Part shown: piece by piece, positions 23,578-35,588 of the stretch
Position numbering within the stretch: position 1 is the first letter of the stretch
Layout of the letters: every line of letters begins with the position of its first letter
Source: Omphiscola glabra
Lineage: Eukaryota; Mollusca; Gastropoda; Lymnaeidae
Assembly (NCBI GenBank): GCA_964017045.1
Contig: OZ024795.1
Span: 28,868,366-28,932,365 of the forward strand
DNA: 64,000 nt
Direction of reading: 5' to 3'
Translations under genes and position numbers: made by a program
The notes under the pieces: model-generated
What the model was told of the DNA's origin: nothing
What the model saw: only the letters and a program-made list of their open reading frames with translations
Database searches by the model: none

Positions 23578-24229
23578 CGGTGGTACCTCGAAATACGAGT
23601 GCCCTAACATACGAGATTTTTTTGGATACGAGCCGTCGAGCGAGCGATGTTTTGCTTTGAGATACGAGGAAACGGATCAGCCGGTCGGCCGGCTGCAGAG
23701 ACGAAAATTAAGCGAAAGTGACAAAAATTGTACAGTGGCATTTAAGTTCAATTAAGTTCAGTGAAGTTTAGTTAAGTTCCATTAAGTTTAGGGATAAAGT
23801 GTATCATTAAGAGTGTAACGAGTAAGTGAATTGAAGTGACCGAAAGAGTTTAGCATTAACAGTGTAGCCAGTACGTGAACGAAGTGAAGCTCATCCGTCC
23901 GATCTCCTCCACCCTACACATCCGCCAGCATCTTCCGTAAGCTCAAGTCGGCTGATTTCCCAAGGTAAATACATTTTATAAAAGCAGTTTATTTGTTTAC
24001 ATTCTTTTTATTTTTTATTTTAAAATACAATATTTGTCATCTTTAAAATAAATTTTTCTTTTCAAGAACACGTAACAAAAACAACTGCGGTGGCATTTTG
24101 GGAGCTGGAACGGATTAATGGCATTTCAATTAATTTCAATGATGGGAAAAAATTGCTTTGAGATACGAGAAAATTGACTTACGAGCAAGGTTACGGAACG
24201 AATTAAATTAGTATCTCGAGGTACCACTG
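23578..24229. mobile_element. pogo/Tigger-like DNA element, 652 bp
   Basis: Starts cggtggtacctcgaaatacg ag and ends ctcgaggtaccactg; the inverted termini match over about 20 bp with few mismatches. TA precedes (23576-23577) and follows (24230-24231), the target duplication of Tc1/mariner-type elements. Subterminal repeats of the atacgag word occur at both ends. No transposase frame, so it is non-autonomous. Assignment to the Tigger group rests on the GTACCTCG...TACGA end pattern. Confidence 0.8.
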
Positions 24230-24231
24230 TA

Positions 24232-24400
24232 TTTACAACTAACATTTCTAACTATATTGACAATTACGTACCCAAAATTACTAACTGTAGTTACAATTAC
24301 GCACCTAACATTTATAACTATATTTACTATTACGCACCTAACATTTCTATCATACCTAACATTTCTAATTATAGTTACTATTACGCACCTAACAATTTTA
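24232..24400. repeat. ~31-bp minisatellite, ~5 copies
   Basis: taacatttctaactatagtt acaattacgcacc variants, directly abutting the TA duplication of the pogo-like element. Confidence 0.85.
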
Positions 24401-25972
24401 ACAATGATCGCGATTGCGTAGCTACCTTGGAGCAGACGGGGACACAAACTTGAACTTATTTCCCTTTAGTGTTTTAGAGTCGCTTTATTAATTACATAGT
24501 CGTTTGCGCCGCGCTGACAAAAACTTATTATTTTTAAAATCCCATTTTTAATAACAAGCGTGTCTGTGTTTAAAATTAGCTGGAAACTTGGATGTTTAAT
24601 TGTCGAGTTTGTCTTGGTTTAAATATGTATTTGTCTATGTGCTGAAAATGCATGTGTACATTGCTGTCACAACATCATAGTCATTTATTCGGATCAATAA
24701 AAAGAATCTTATTTTATCTTATCTTAGCTTATCTTATCTTAGCTTATAAAGATGTAAACAATTATTCGTTTCGAAACAAGATTCGCTATTTGTTAAAATT
24801 CATTACAGATCAAACCACGGCCACGGCGGCGCGGATTCCATGCGCATTTTGTGGAGTTAACATTGAGTTAACACTGAGTTAACACTTCCACGAATCAGTA
24901 TCACACGATGCACTAACGCGCCCCCCCCCCACACACACCTTTTAAATTAAAAAAATAATTTTTGTGTGGGTAAAGTAGGTAATGAAAAAAAAAGCACTTG
25001 TATTTCCTGAACGGGTAGAGGAGAAACCAGCAGACGTGTCAAAAACCGAATGATCCTTTAATAGCATTTTATCGTTTGCATTGTTTGTATACCTGGTAAT
25101 TGCTCATCATGCCGACTTTATGGAGCTTATCAAATATTCTCCTGGTTGACAGGTAATTGAAAGCTTCTTATTTCTTTTGGACAGCCCTAATGGACCGAAG
25201 CATCACGTTTCCGTTCCGCGAGGAGACCTGGCCTCGGACGACATTACTGGATAGTTTCCAGCCTTGTGTTGTGAAATTTGTATTTTTTTTTTACAGTCAT
25301 CGTTGGAACGCCATTCGTTTCCAATGCACTCGCTGCCGCCTCGTGCCCTTTGCCCATCGTCATTTGTCAAGATGAGTCAAAGTTTTCCCCGAGGCGTATA
25401 AAATGGATTCAGCTTTATTTATTAAAATACGTTTTGGGAGTTGAATGAACACGGCGACTCGTAATATATCAAACTGGCGAGGGCTGTTTCCATATTTCGA
25501 CTCGGGTTTTAATTGTTTCACTTGAAACTTCTCACGATTGTTCTGAAAGAAAGTCAGGCTCTGGCCCCCAGACCAGTTCTTTCATATACGTTGTTGCTGT
25601 ATAATCCATATCATTAACTGTGTAATGAAAAATATAACAATAAATTTAAAAAAAATCTATGTTAGAATTATAATATAAATAAATATTACACGTTAGAGAT
25701 ATGAAAAAGTTAATAATAATAATAATAAAATCCTTATTGTGAGCTTTATTCTGTCTTCCTTTATGTCCGCAGTCCTGTCTGCCGATCCCAACTTTTGTGC
25801 ATCGGTCTGTTCGTCTTTCTGCACGATTACACACCGCCACCCCCCCATCTCCCCCACACCCCCACCCCACACCACACCCCACACCCCCCCCCCTCTCGGT
25901 CTCTTGGTCGGTGTCATACGTCTGATCTCGAGCTTCCCTTTGAACGGAAATTTCCTCCTGGTTGTTTACCCC
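24401..25972. other. Intronic sequence, nothing recognised
   Basis: 1.6 kb with a small ttatcttatcttagc repeat (24710-24750), a C/(ac) tract (24918-24940) and a C-rich tract (25840-25900). No conserved frame. Confidence 0.45.
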
Positions 25973-26117
25973 ACCAGCCTCCCCATTGACAGTGTCCATA
26001 CACCAGCCTCCCCACTGACAGTGTCCATACTTTAGCCTCCCATTGTCACTGTCCACACACCAGCCTCCCCACTGACAGTGTCCATACTTTAGCCTCCCCA
26101 TTGACAGTGTCCATACA
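25973..26117. repeat. ~30-bp minisatellite, 5 copies
   Basis: ccagcctccccactgacagt gtccatac, with alternate units reading tttagcctccc. Confidence 0.9.
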
Positions 26118-26782
26118 TTATTTGTTACTGTATTATTTGTTAATGCATACAAATTAGTAACTTATTTTTTTAAGTGTAATAAAATGTCTACATCGGATTA
26201 GCGAGACACGATGTTGACTAATTAAACCTGTAACAGAGCACTCCCTCGTAACTTTGATTTAATTTAACAAATACTCCCATAATCCACATTTCTTTAATAT
26301 AGCTTTAAACACTCCCTCATAATGTAGCTTGACTCAAACGGCCTCTCTCTTATAATTTTGCTTAATTTAAAGACATACTCCTTGATAATAAAGCTCTAAT
26401 GGAACAAATACTCCAAAATAATAATGTTGTAATGAAACAAAACAGTTCGTCACGTCAGGATTAGCTCCACCGTCTCGTTCTGGAGATGTCCGTCCTTATG
26501 GTGCCTGAAGTATTCCTAGTATCGATACTAGTTTCGTCGTGATGGCAACCATCTGCCTGAAGATGTCCTCATTTTGCCACAACTGTTCAAAGCATCGATA
26601 CTGGCTTCGTGTGATGGCAACCACCGCCCGAAGCTGTACTTATGGTGCCTCAAGTATTCAAAGTATCGATACCAGCTTCTCGTTATGGCAACCAGTCCCT
26701 GGTGTGTGATAAAAAAAATGCCAACCTCTAGGTCCGCACTGTTTGGCTTGATGTTGTATTATCTCAGATGCTTTAAGCTCTT
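26118..26782. other. Intronic sequence with diverged repeats
   Basis: Degenerate 'aactttgatttaatttaaca/ctccctcataatgtagctt' words (26230-26420), and about three copies of a ~65-bp unit around 'caaagcatcgatactggcttcgt' (26490-26700). Confidence 0.55.
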
Positions 26783-27032
26783 GCTCTATGCTGTGGTCAA
26801 CTATAAAAAGTTAATCTGTTAACTTGTTCTATGCTGTGGTCAACTATAAAAAGTTAACCTGTTAACTTGTTCTATGCTGTGGTCAACTGTAAAAAGTTAA
26901 TCTGTTAACTTGTTCTATGCTGTGGTCAACTATAAAAAGTTAATCTGTTAACTTGCTCTATGCTGTGGTCAACTATAAAAATTTAATCTGTTGACTTGTT
27001 CTATGCTGTGGTCAACTGTAAAAAGTTAATCT
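26783..27032. repeat. 43-bp minisatellite, ~5.7 copies
   Basis: ctatgctgtggtcaactata aaaagttaatctgttaactt gtt from 26786, with few substitutions. Confidence 0.95.
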
Positions 27033-28636
27033 GTTTATAAATGCTACATTGTTTATTGTGTGCGGGAGACAGGTATGGCAAACCATCACAAGTGTACATT
27101 GTTACCCCTTATATCGCCCTAACTGTGTGATCCAGTTTTAGCGCCCAATGTAGATTTTGTTTTGAAACTTGACTGCGCTGAAAGATATTGCTGAAGCAGA
27201 AGTATTGTAAATCAATGCCAATGACCCCAGTCAAATTTTTAGTTTTAGAGTTATACACAAGTATCATGATTTAGATGTGTAAGTAAATAATAATTGAAGG
27301 TCAGAACGTCTTGTGCTATTGATAAATATATTACATTTCTCAAGGTCAGAGAAAAGGTTTTAAAGTGAGTTCTTCACTTGCTCTTCAAAGTTAACGTGTT
27401 CTTTAATGTTAACTCGTTTTTCAAAGTTAACTTGTTCTCCGGGAAATAATCTCTCATTTAAAGCGTGCACCTTTTGCTACTTTCCTCCCTCGCAAACCTG
27501 ACCTGACATCAGCCATGCTAAGTGTTGATGTGGCACAAAGCAGACGCTGGTGGTATTTTTGGCCGAGGTTATAAAGGACTAAATGAACATTTAAAGAGAG
27601 AGAGAGAAGAAGAAAAAAGTAAGGCATTAAATATGACAGACGACGCGTCGCTGCCCTTAGCAAAACATCCTGGGTCGGTTGACCTTTTCGAACAGAGCCT
27701 GGCATGCAAGTGACAACCGTATTCTTTCACAAGCTGTTAAAAGAAACGCAACCCCCCCCCGAAACGCGCCCTCCTTTTTTTTTCTCCTTCCCCTCTTGTC
27801 TTTCTTCTCTTCTTTCTCCTGTTAACCAGTGTCAACCTCCAGGCCCCATCCCCCCCCCCCACTTTACTTTTAAAAAGAGATCTTATTTTCTTATTTTTAT
27901 GTCCTGAAGGGATGAAATTGAAGACAAAGATTTTTTTTAGGGTGAAATAGAAATGTGAAGGACTGGCTTTTGTTGTTAACAAGATGGCGTAGCGGAAAAT
28001 TGTGTGACAGAGAGGGAATCAAAACCACGATAAATAATATTTAGAGCAAAATTAATTACAAAGATTTCAAAGTGGGCCACGTTTGTAATGTTATGTTAAA
28101 TTAAGACACAGGAATAACAAAATGGTCTTTTCGAGAAGTGAAATATATTATGCTCCTGTAGTGGTCACCCGTGACACCAAACAACACCCCCCCCCCCCCC
28201 CCCCCCGCATCACAAAGCAACAAATCAAATGAAGAAAATGTTTAATACAAGGCTTGCTGAAATATTTGGCATAAAAGTCAAGATTAAGTCAACATCGATT
28301 ATTTGTCCCAGCTTGAATGAGGTGGAATCGATTTTCTTGGAGGTTAGTTGTCGGATACTTGTCGGATGAGGCGTGCAGTTCGTGAAACCTGATGTGATCA
28401 CACCGATTTTGATTTTGATATGATCACCCCAGATGTAATATGATATATTATTCTGATCACGCCAGTTAAGAACACGTAGGATTGTAATTTCTAATCATTT
28501 GTTTTTTTTTCTTGTTTTATTTTTTCCGCAGAAGTGGGCATTTTGAAGCGTCAGTTTAATTGCCCTGTCTTTTTTTTCTAGCCTAAACATACCCTGTGTC
28601 GACTTTTTATTTACTTTCTAACTTAGCTACTTCCAG
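27033..28636. other. Intronic sequence, nothing recognised
   Basis: 1.6 kb of AT-rich sequence with C runs at about 27752-27759, 27850-27860 and 28187-28206. Open frames are short and unrecognised. Confidence 0.45.
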
Positions 28637-28775
28637 TCTCGTGACGTCATACTCTTGCCGCCTCTCTAACTTTTCGCTACACTCCATTCTTATGACGTCA
28701 TACTATTTTTTTGCCGCCTCTCTATTTTCGCTACGCCCTATTCTAGTGACGTCCATACTGCCCATTTGCCAGACA
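28637..28775. repeat. 51-54 bp tandem repeat with CRE-like sites
   Basis: gtgacgtcatactcttgccg cctctctaacttttcgctac... occurs about 2.5 times. The octamer tgacgtca is perfect at 28642-28649 and 28693-28700; the third unit has tgacgtcc (28747-28754). tgacgtca is the CREB/ATF consensus; binding here is unproven. Confidence 0.75.
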
Positions 28776-28856
28776 ATTGATAGCCTAGGTTTCGGCTCTA
28801 CCAGCTCTACATTTTTTTTGGGCCAAGAGAGATTTCCCTGCCACTTCGAAGAGAGA

Positions 28857-28941
28857 TTTTCGACCAAATTTCCGTTCGATCAAATATCAGTTGATCAATT
28901 TTCCGTGGACGAAATTTCTTTCAAACAAATTTCCGGATACG
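28857..28941. repeat. Dispersed repeat, copy B (gaccaaatttccgttcgat)
   Basis: Same sequence family as 11322-11388, with an extra caaatatcagttgat block in the middle. Confidence 0.7.
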
Positions 28942-29062
28942 GTAATAAACGAATCACCTGACGAGTAATTAAGTTTAGCATGTTCTCACCAGCACCCGGA
29001 TCTCAAGAACGAATCCATGTATCATCAAAAGACAACGCTTTGCCTTATGATCAAACCACTAA

Positions 29063-30041
29063 TGTTTCTATTGTTTCTAATGTTTCTAATGTTTCTATTG
29101 TTTGTATTGTTTCTAATGTTTGTATTGTTTCTAATGTTTGTATTGTTTCTAATGTTTGTATTGTTTCTAATGTTTGTATTGTTTCTAATGTTTGTATTGT
29201 TTCTAATGTTTCTAATGTTTGTATTGTTTCTAATGTTTCTAATGTTTGTATTGTTTCTAATGTTTGTATTGTTTCTAATGTTTCTAATGTTTCTAATGTT
29301 TGTATTGTTTCTAATGTTTGTATTGTTTCTATTGTTTCTAATGTTTCTAATGTTTGTATTGTTTCTAATGTTTGTATTGTTTCTAATGTTTCTAATGTTT
29401 CTAATGTTTGTATTGTTTCTAATGTTTGTATTGTTTCTAATGTTTGTATTGTTTCTAATGTTTCTAATGTTTGTATTGTTTCTAATGTTTGTATTGTTTC
29501 TAATGTTTGTATTGTTTCTAATGTTTGTATTGTTTCTAATGTTTCTAATGTTTGTATTGTTTCTAATGTTTGTATTGTTTCTAATGTTTGTATTGTTTCT
29601 AATGTTTGTATTGTTTCTAATGTTTCTAATGTTTCTAATGTTTGTATTGTTTCTAATGTTTGTATTGTTTCTATTGTTTCTAATGTTTCTAATGTTTGTA
29701 TTGTTTCTAATGTTTGTATTGTTTCTAATGTTTGTATTGTTTCTAATGTTTGTATTGTTTCTAATGTTTCTAATGTTTGTATTGTTTCTAATGTTTCTAA
29801 TGTTTGTATTGTTTCTAATGTTTCTAATGTTTGTATTGTTTCTAATGTTTCTAATGTTTGTATTGTTTCTAATGTTTGTATTGTTTCTAATGTTTCTAAT
29901 GTTTGTATTGTTTCTAATGTTTGTATTGTTTCTAATGTTTCTAATGTTTGTATTGTTTCTAATGTTTCTAATGTTTCTATTGTTTCTAATGTTTCTAATG
30001 TTTCTATTGTTTCTAATGTTTCTAATGTTTCTATTGTTTCA
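29063..30041. repeat. 980-bp array of three 9-bp units
   Basis: Made of about 108 units in perfect register: tttctaatg, tttgtattg and the rarer tttctattg. The order is non-random: mostly alternation of the first two, with runs of two or three tttctaatg. All long frames here (416 and 349 codons) are simple repeats of Val-Ser-Asn/Val-Cys-Ile or Met-Phe-Leu and are not genes. Confidence 0.97.
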
Positions 30042-30479
30042 AATCACTGCCACGTTAAAAACTTAAACAAAATTCATATCGCGTCATACGCACCGGGAAA
30101 GCAACAACACAAAAAAAAAAAAGTTTGGGGGGGGGGGGGGAGTGGGGGCGCAAACTGTACTCATGGACGAATAATTGCCGCGCGTGCTTTTATGTGGGTC
30201 GGCGGACATGTGACCGTTGTTGTCGAGTGACATCGATGTCGTCTGTTACACCAGCGTGTGGCCGAGGTGAAGTCTTGTGTGTCGGCACAGAAATATCCGA
30301 TTGCTCTGCATAAAACATGACTTTTTGGTGGCGGGTGATTGGCGTTGCGGGGGTTGTGTGCTTGTTATTAACACCTTCGTGATATCAATTTTAACAAATG
30401 TAAATTAATTTTGACGGTTATAATTATCTTAATGTTAATACAATAGACTAGGCATTTAAAAAAATAATAATTCCAATCT
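30042..30479. other. Intronic sequence, G run
   Basis: A-run and G-run (30109-30140), then unique sequence with nothing recognised. Confidence 0.45.
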
Positions 30480-30735
30480 CAATGTTGTTTAAATGGACTT
30501 GGTATTTCATCTCAATCACAATTGTTATTTAAATAGATTTATGAGTTTCTATCCCAATTGACAATGTTATTTAAATAGATTTAGGAGTTTCTATCCCAAT
30601 TGACAATGTTATTTAAATAGATTTAGGAGTTTCTATCCCAATTGACTTTAAATAGATTTAGGAGTTTCTATCCCAATCACAATGTTATTTAAATAGATTT
30701 AGGAGTTTCTATCCCAATTGACAATGTTATTAAAA
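30480..30735. repeat. ~42-bp minisatellite, ~6 copies
   Basis: gttatttaaatagatttagg agtttctatcccaattgaca at, with deletions in some units. Confidence 0.92.
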
Positions 30736-30759
30736 TGGATCTCATCCTAGTACAGAGAT

Positions 30760-31015
30760 TCCATTCAACATGAAGCCAACAGGACAGGCTACTGCAGATG
30801 AAAAAGTATAAAAGTCAGAAAATCCCGGGTTAACTCTGCACCTGGAGTTTTCCCATGCATCCCTTGCACCCAATGCACACAAAAATATCGTGCCAGAATT
30901 GGTCTTGCCAGCCATCTGCGCTCCGGCCCCCCCACCCCCAAACCGACGGAATCAGTACCGGAGCGGACCCTATGATTAAAAAATGGTCTTCATCGATTTC
31001 GACAGACGTTTATCA
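30760..31015 (+). pseudogene. LINE 3'-end fragment with zinc-finger-like motif
   Basis: In one frame 30855-30926 reads CIPCTQCTQKYRARIGLASH LRS. This shares RARIGLASHLR with the C-terminus of the LINE at 54622-56420. The following sequence, atggtcttcatcgatttcga cagacg, parallels that element's 3' UTR (atggtcctagtcgttttgac ggacg). It is a short 5'-truncated insertion; no target duplication identified. Confidence 0.75.
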
Positions 31016-31092
31016 CGAGATGAAATATGTTAATGTATCAATGTTCTTATTTATCATCATCTTTAAAAAATACGCAGGTTAGAATGAAGGGC

Positions 31093-31420
31093 TGTATTTT
31101 ATCAAATCTAAGAATCGACAGTCCGCTCAAGTTTGTATCAAATCTAAGAATCAACAGCACGCTGAAGTTTGTATAAAATCTAAGAATCAACAGCACGCTG
31201 AAGTTTGTATAAAATCTAAGAATCAACAGTCCGCTGAAGTTTGTATCAAATCTAAGAATCAACAGCCCGCTGAAGTTTGTATCAAATCTAAGAATCAACA
31301 GTCCGCTGAAGTTTGTATCAAATCTAAGAATCAACAGCCCGCTGAAGTTTGTATCAAATCTAAGAATCAACAGTCCGCTGAAGTTTGTATCAAATCTAAG
31401 AATCAACAGCCCGCTGAAGT
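31093..31420. repeat. 36-bp minisatellite, 9 copies
   Basis: gtatcaaatctaagaatcaa cagtccgctgaagttt. cagtcc and cagccc versions alternate in the 3' half, giving a 72-bp dimer. Confidence 0.95.
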
Positions 31421-32424
31421 TCGGACGCGGTTTGTATTAAGTAAGAAAAGAACTTCATAAGAATACATTTCTTTTTAAGGGTCATTAAAAAAAAAAAAAA
31501 GTAAAGAAATAATTCAATTATGATAAATTCTATAAAATTTACTTGTGCGTATTAATTTATTTTAACAGTCGCTTTTGACTTTTTTTTGTCAGGCTTAAGT
31601 CTTGGATTCCCGAAGTTAGAACGAATAGAAGCATACTGCAATCATATTTGCTGTATTAAAATGATTTAAAATATTTATATTTATGATTTTTGTCACTTGT
31701 TAGCGTCTCGGGGGAAGGTTATCGGCGTCTACTTTAGTATGAGAAAATATTATTTAAAAAAAAAACGACAAACAACGCTATATAGAGAGCGGAGTTTTCA
31801 CAGGAAGAGCACCGTGGATGGAATACGTCTTTAGCAGTTCAATTAATACACGAGGCAGTCTCTAAAAATAACCACGCCGCCCCATCTTTAGGGTTTCCAC
31901 CGTGAGGGCAGAACACGAGCTGGGGGGTGGAGGATGGCTTCCTCTTCAGCTGACGAGCCGTGGACACGTGCCTTTGGGGGGGGGGGGGGGTCAATTTAAA
32001 AGCAATCAAACGCTTCTGGCAAACACTCGCCAGACATAATTTAAACGTATTTTTTTAAAAGTAAAGGGTTTGGGGGGGGGGGTAGGCGACTATGCTTCAC
32101 TATCACCATCAACTCCCTCTATTATCTCACCATTCACCCATCCTGACAATTTTTTTGTGATGAAAAAATAAGGACACATATCTAGAGGACAATAAACTGT
32201 CTAGAAGGGGGAAGGGAGGAAGCTCCAAAATAATCCATTGATTTTCCCGACCCGCGAACATAATGTGTTTAGCTCGAGGGTCACATGACAACGAGAATCA
32301 CGAGGGAAGAGACGGGGCAATCCTGTTCGAACTGACAACTCGGTTACCCTCAGCCACAGTGTTGGAGAAATTCAATCCCGCCTCGCATCATTTCACCTCC
32401 ACGGAAAGTTACAGGATTTAAAAA
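31421..32424. other. Intronic sequence, nothing recognised
   Basis: A runs (31490-31500, 31755-31764) and G runs (31976-31990, 32072-32082). No conserved frame. Confidence 0.45.
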
Positions 32425-32475
32425 CAGGGATCGGCGTACTGCAGCCCGCGACCCAGACACGGTCCGTCACGTAAA
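32425..32475 (+). mobile_element. Possible hAT end fragment
   Basis: cagggatcggcgtactgcag cccgcgacc... ggtccgtcac looks like the 5' end of a 'cagggatcggcaaac... gcggcccg' hAT family. No 3' end or target duplication found. Confidence 0.35.
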
Positions 32476-32875
32476 TTTATATACACCCACTATGTCAAAG
32501 TAAACGATCTCGTTGCCGCATGTATTGGTCCTAAAACTGTACACTTCTAAGCTGCTTGGTTGTGTCTGCGTATAGTTGGCCAGTGTTTACGCTTCTCAAC
32601 CCCCCACCAAAACAGCCCCCCCCCCCAAAACAACAACAAAACAAAACAAAAACAAAACAAAAACAACAACCCAAAAACTGACATTCTATTTTACACCATT
32701 CCCCCGATTGCCCAAAAATTGAATCTTCCATCCCCTCCCCCCAATAAGGTATACAAATATATGTTCACCTAAACTCAGAGGTCTGTCTGTCTAGTGTACA
32801 GCGGCGTGTCGTCCACCGCAGCCTTTTCCCGTTCTTAAAATTGTGTACACGAGGAAGGGGAAATGAAAGAACATT
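32476..32875. other. Intronic sequence, (caaaa)n tract
   Basis: C run (32619-32626) followed by acaacaaaacaaaac-type low complexity to 32672. Confidence 0.5.
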
Positions 32876-32998
32876 ATAGGTTGTGACTACGCCGATAGGT
32901 TGTGAATAAGCCGATAGGTTGTGAATAAACCGATAGGTTGTGAAAAAGCCGATTGGTTGTGAATACGCCGATAGGTTGTGAATAAGCCGATTGGTTGC
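32876..32998. repeat. 19-bp minisatellite, ~6.5 copies
   Basis: aggttgtgaataagccgat, with small indels. Confidence 0.92.
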
Positions 32999-33244
32999 TT
33001 TCAGAATTATACTTAAGTGGAGTAAACAATCCATCTTGCCACCCTTATGCATTGCCTGTATCATCCACAAATCATTCATGCGTCGTCCGACATGTTGAGG
33101 TACATCCTAATTTTACAACACCACTCATCTTATCCACCGTATCGTTCAGAGCCTCCACCACCTTCGGGCGAGAGGTCTCGTAGACGTCTTCGTCCATGTC
33201 ATCCTCCACGCCGGGCATTTTTCATACGGTCTGCGCCGAGAAGG

Positions 33245-33447
33245 TCTTCTTAACCACGACATTGGCCAGTGCACCTGATCACTGTCTTCTTAACCACGAC
33301 ATTGGCCAGTGCACCCGATCTCTATCTTTTTAACCACGACATTGGCCAGTGCACCTGATCGCCGTCTTCTTAACCATGACATTGGCCAGTGCACCCGATC
33401 GCTGTCTTCTTAACCACGACATTGGCCAGCGCACCTGATCGCTGGCG
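33245..33447. repeat. 40-bp minisatellite, 5 copies
   Basis: tcttcttaaccacgacattg gccagtgcacccgatcgctg, starting at 33245 and 33285 and continuing. Confidence 0.93.
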
Positions 33448-33667
33448 ATTGCAGCTCACATTTCGACATATATTGAGACATTGCCAGAATCGTGACCGTG
33501 TTATTTCTTGTTAATTAGATTAAATCACTTGAATATTTTAGTTTTTGGTAAGATAAGTTGACTTGAATCTTTATTTAAAAAAGATTATATGGCGTTTAAG
33601 TTCTCATACTATTAATATTATTTAAATCTGTATTTTGGTGTTTTTTAAATCTGAAAACAAAAAATGG

Positions 33668-34068
33668 AACCATCTTGTCCACAACGTACCACCATCTTGC
33701 CCGAAACGTACCACCATCTTGTCCACAACGTACCACCATCTTGTCCAAAACGTATTACCATCTTGTCCACAACGTACCACCATCTTGTCCACAACGTACC
33801 ACCATCTTGTCCAAAACGTATTACCATCTTGTCCACAACGTACCACCATCTTGTCCACAACGTACCACCATCTTGTCCACAACGTACCACCATCTTGTCC
33901 ACAACGTACCACCATCTTGTCCACAACGTACCGCCATCTTGTCCACAACGTACCACCATCTTGTCCACAACGTACCACCATCTTGTCCACAACGTACCAC
34001 CATCTTGTCCACAACGTACCACCATCTTGTCCACAACGTACCGCCATCTTGTTCACAACGTACCAATC
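33668..34068. repeat. 21-bp minisatellite, 19 copies
   Basis: caccatcttgtccacaacgt a at 21-bp spacing. A three-unit block ending in the variant ccaaaacgtatta occurs twice in a row (about 33735-33825), a higher-order step. All six frames remain open for long distances because 21 is a multiple of three. Confidence 0.96.
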
Positions 34069-34499
34069 TTGTTTTGTGTCCAGTACGGTGAGTGAAGTGC
34101 TTGACAGGCTGGTAAAAATGTTACCAATTACTGTCCATGACCCTGACCCCGCGACTTTTGTTGTCTCCCCTAGTTTTCTCCACTCCAAGGGCCCTCAAAC
34201 GTTTGCAATGTTGAACCACTTAAAATCTGCCGAGAAATTCATACGCCACCGTGTGAACATTTTGATACCAGGACATGATACACGCGAATGTCTCTTTTTT
34301 TTCTTTGAACATCTTTGTGCACCGCCTGAAACAACGCAATTTGTCATCAACGGGACATTTACGGCTATGTGAGAATCGCTGCTCTTCTTGTTTGTTTAGT
34401 TTGAATACCTAGCATTGGGCAGAGAAGAAAACTGCACAAATATAGCAGCTGAGTTGACTGAGCCTAGAAAGTGGTGGTTGAATAATGTGACTAGTAGGA
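34069..34499. other. Intronic sequence, nothing recognised
   Basis: A frame continuing from the 21-bp array to 34372 has no recognisable similarity. Confidence 0.4.
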
Positions 34500-34770
34500 C
34501 AAGACAATAGGGTGACTAGCCGGACTGTCAATAGGGTGACTAGTCGGACAGACAATAAGGTGACTAGTCGGACAGACAATAAGGTGACTAGTCGGACAGA
34601 CAATAAAGTGACTAGTCGGACAGACAATAAAGTGGCTAGTCGGACAGACAATAAGGTGACTAGTCGGACAGTCAATAAAGTGACTAGTCGGACAGACAAT
34701 AAGGTAACTAGTCGGACAGGCAATAAGGTAACTAGTCGGACAGACAATAAGGTGACTAGTCGGACAGACA
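34500..34770. repeat. 24-bp minisatellite, 11 copies
   Basis: ggacagacaataaggtgact agtc with scattered single-base variants; each unit holds the actagt palindrome, as does the unrelated array at 10527. Confidence 0.95.
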
Positions 34771-35404
34771 AAACTATTTAAGTATCACAACTTTAGGTTC
34801 TCGGTATTGTTGTGATACAAAATGTATCTAATTAAATAAGATATAATTCATTTGTATCGAAAGCGAACGCACACCCCCCCCCCCCTTTTACACACACACT
34901 AATAATATGATATATAGAGCACCCTAAGACTAAATATAGTGAACACATAGATCCTTTATTAGACGTAATAACATGCTGTGTTTGTGAACTGTTTAGAGTG
35001 GTAACATAGGATGCAATCAACTGGAGTAGTTACATAGGATGCAGGGAAAATTAAACTAAATACTGGGTTCAGATTCATAAAATACCTTTGACAAGAACAG
35101 CAAAATATGTCTTTAAAATTACTTCATCGAGGGATTTGTTATCAGAAAAAAATAACGTTTAAAAAAAAAAAAATCGTGGTTGAATAACGGGTTAGTTACC
35201 ATGGTTAGGCTTGGTCGACTTGCCAACACTACGGGCATAATTCCCTTGCTTAAGTTTCTCCAGCTACCTTAAAGCCCAGCTAGATTACTGGGACAATTTC
35301 CAGAACCAAATCCGTTAGGTCTATTTCACCAATAAATTTTAATAAAAAAATAGGCAATCAATAGCAGCTGGAGTTGTAGCATCTTTCGTTTTCCTAATGC
35401 AAAA
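34771..35404. other. Intronic sequence, nothing recognised
   Basis: C run at 34875-34886 and A run at 35161-35173. Confidence 0.4.
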
Positions 35405-35588
35405 ATTTGCCATGTGAACAGTCGACCCATTTCGCCAGTGCAACAATATGCCGTGTTAACAGTTGACCCATTTTACCAATGCAACAATATGCCACGTTAA
35501 CAGTTGACCCATTTTCCCAATGCAACAATATGCCGTGTTAATAGTTGACCCATTTTCCCAATGCAACAATATGCCATGTTAACAGCTG
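35405..35588. repeat. 41-bp minisatellite, ~4.5 copies
   Basis: gttgacccattttcccaatg caacaatatgccgtgttaac a. Confidence 0.93.

Noticed and set aside
28596..28961. 121-codon frame on the + strand
   Set aside because: It crosses a tandem repeat and a dispersed repeat; hydrophobic composition is explained by CT-rich sequence.
28980..30230. Open frame of 416 codons (and a second of 349) on the + strand
   Set aside because: It translates the 9-bp array; composition is only Val/Ser/Asn/Cys/Ile or Met/Phe/Leu repeats, several frames are open together, and no start context or similarity supports a gene.
33622..34372. Frames up to 245 codons on both strands (HHLVHNVPPSCPQRT / WTRWWYVVDKM)
   Set aside because: 21-bp array translation on both strands; the non-repeat tail to 34372 has no similarity I recognise.
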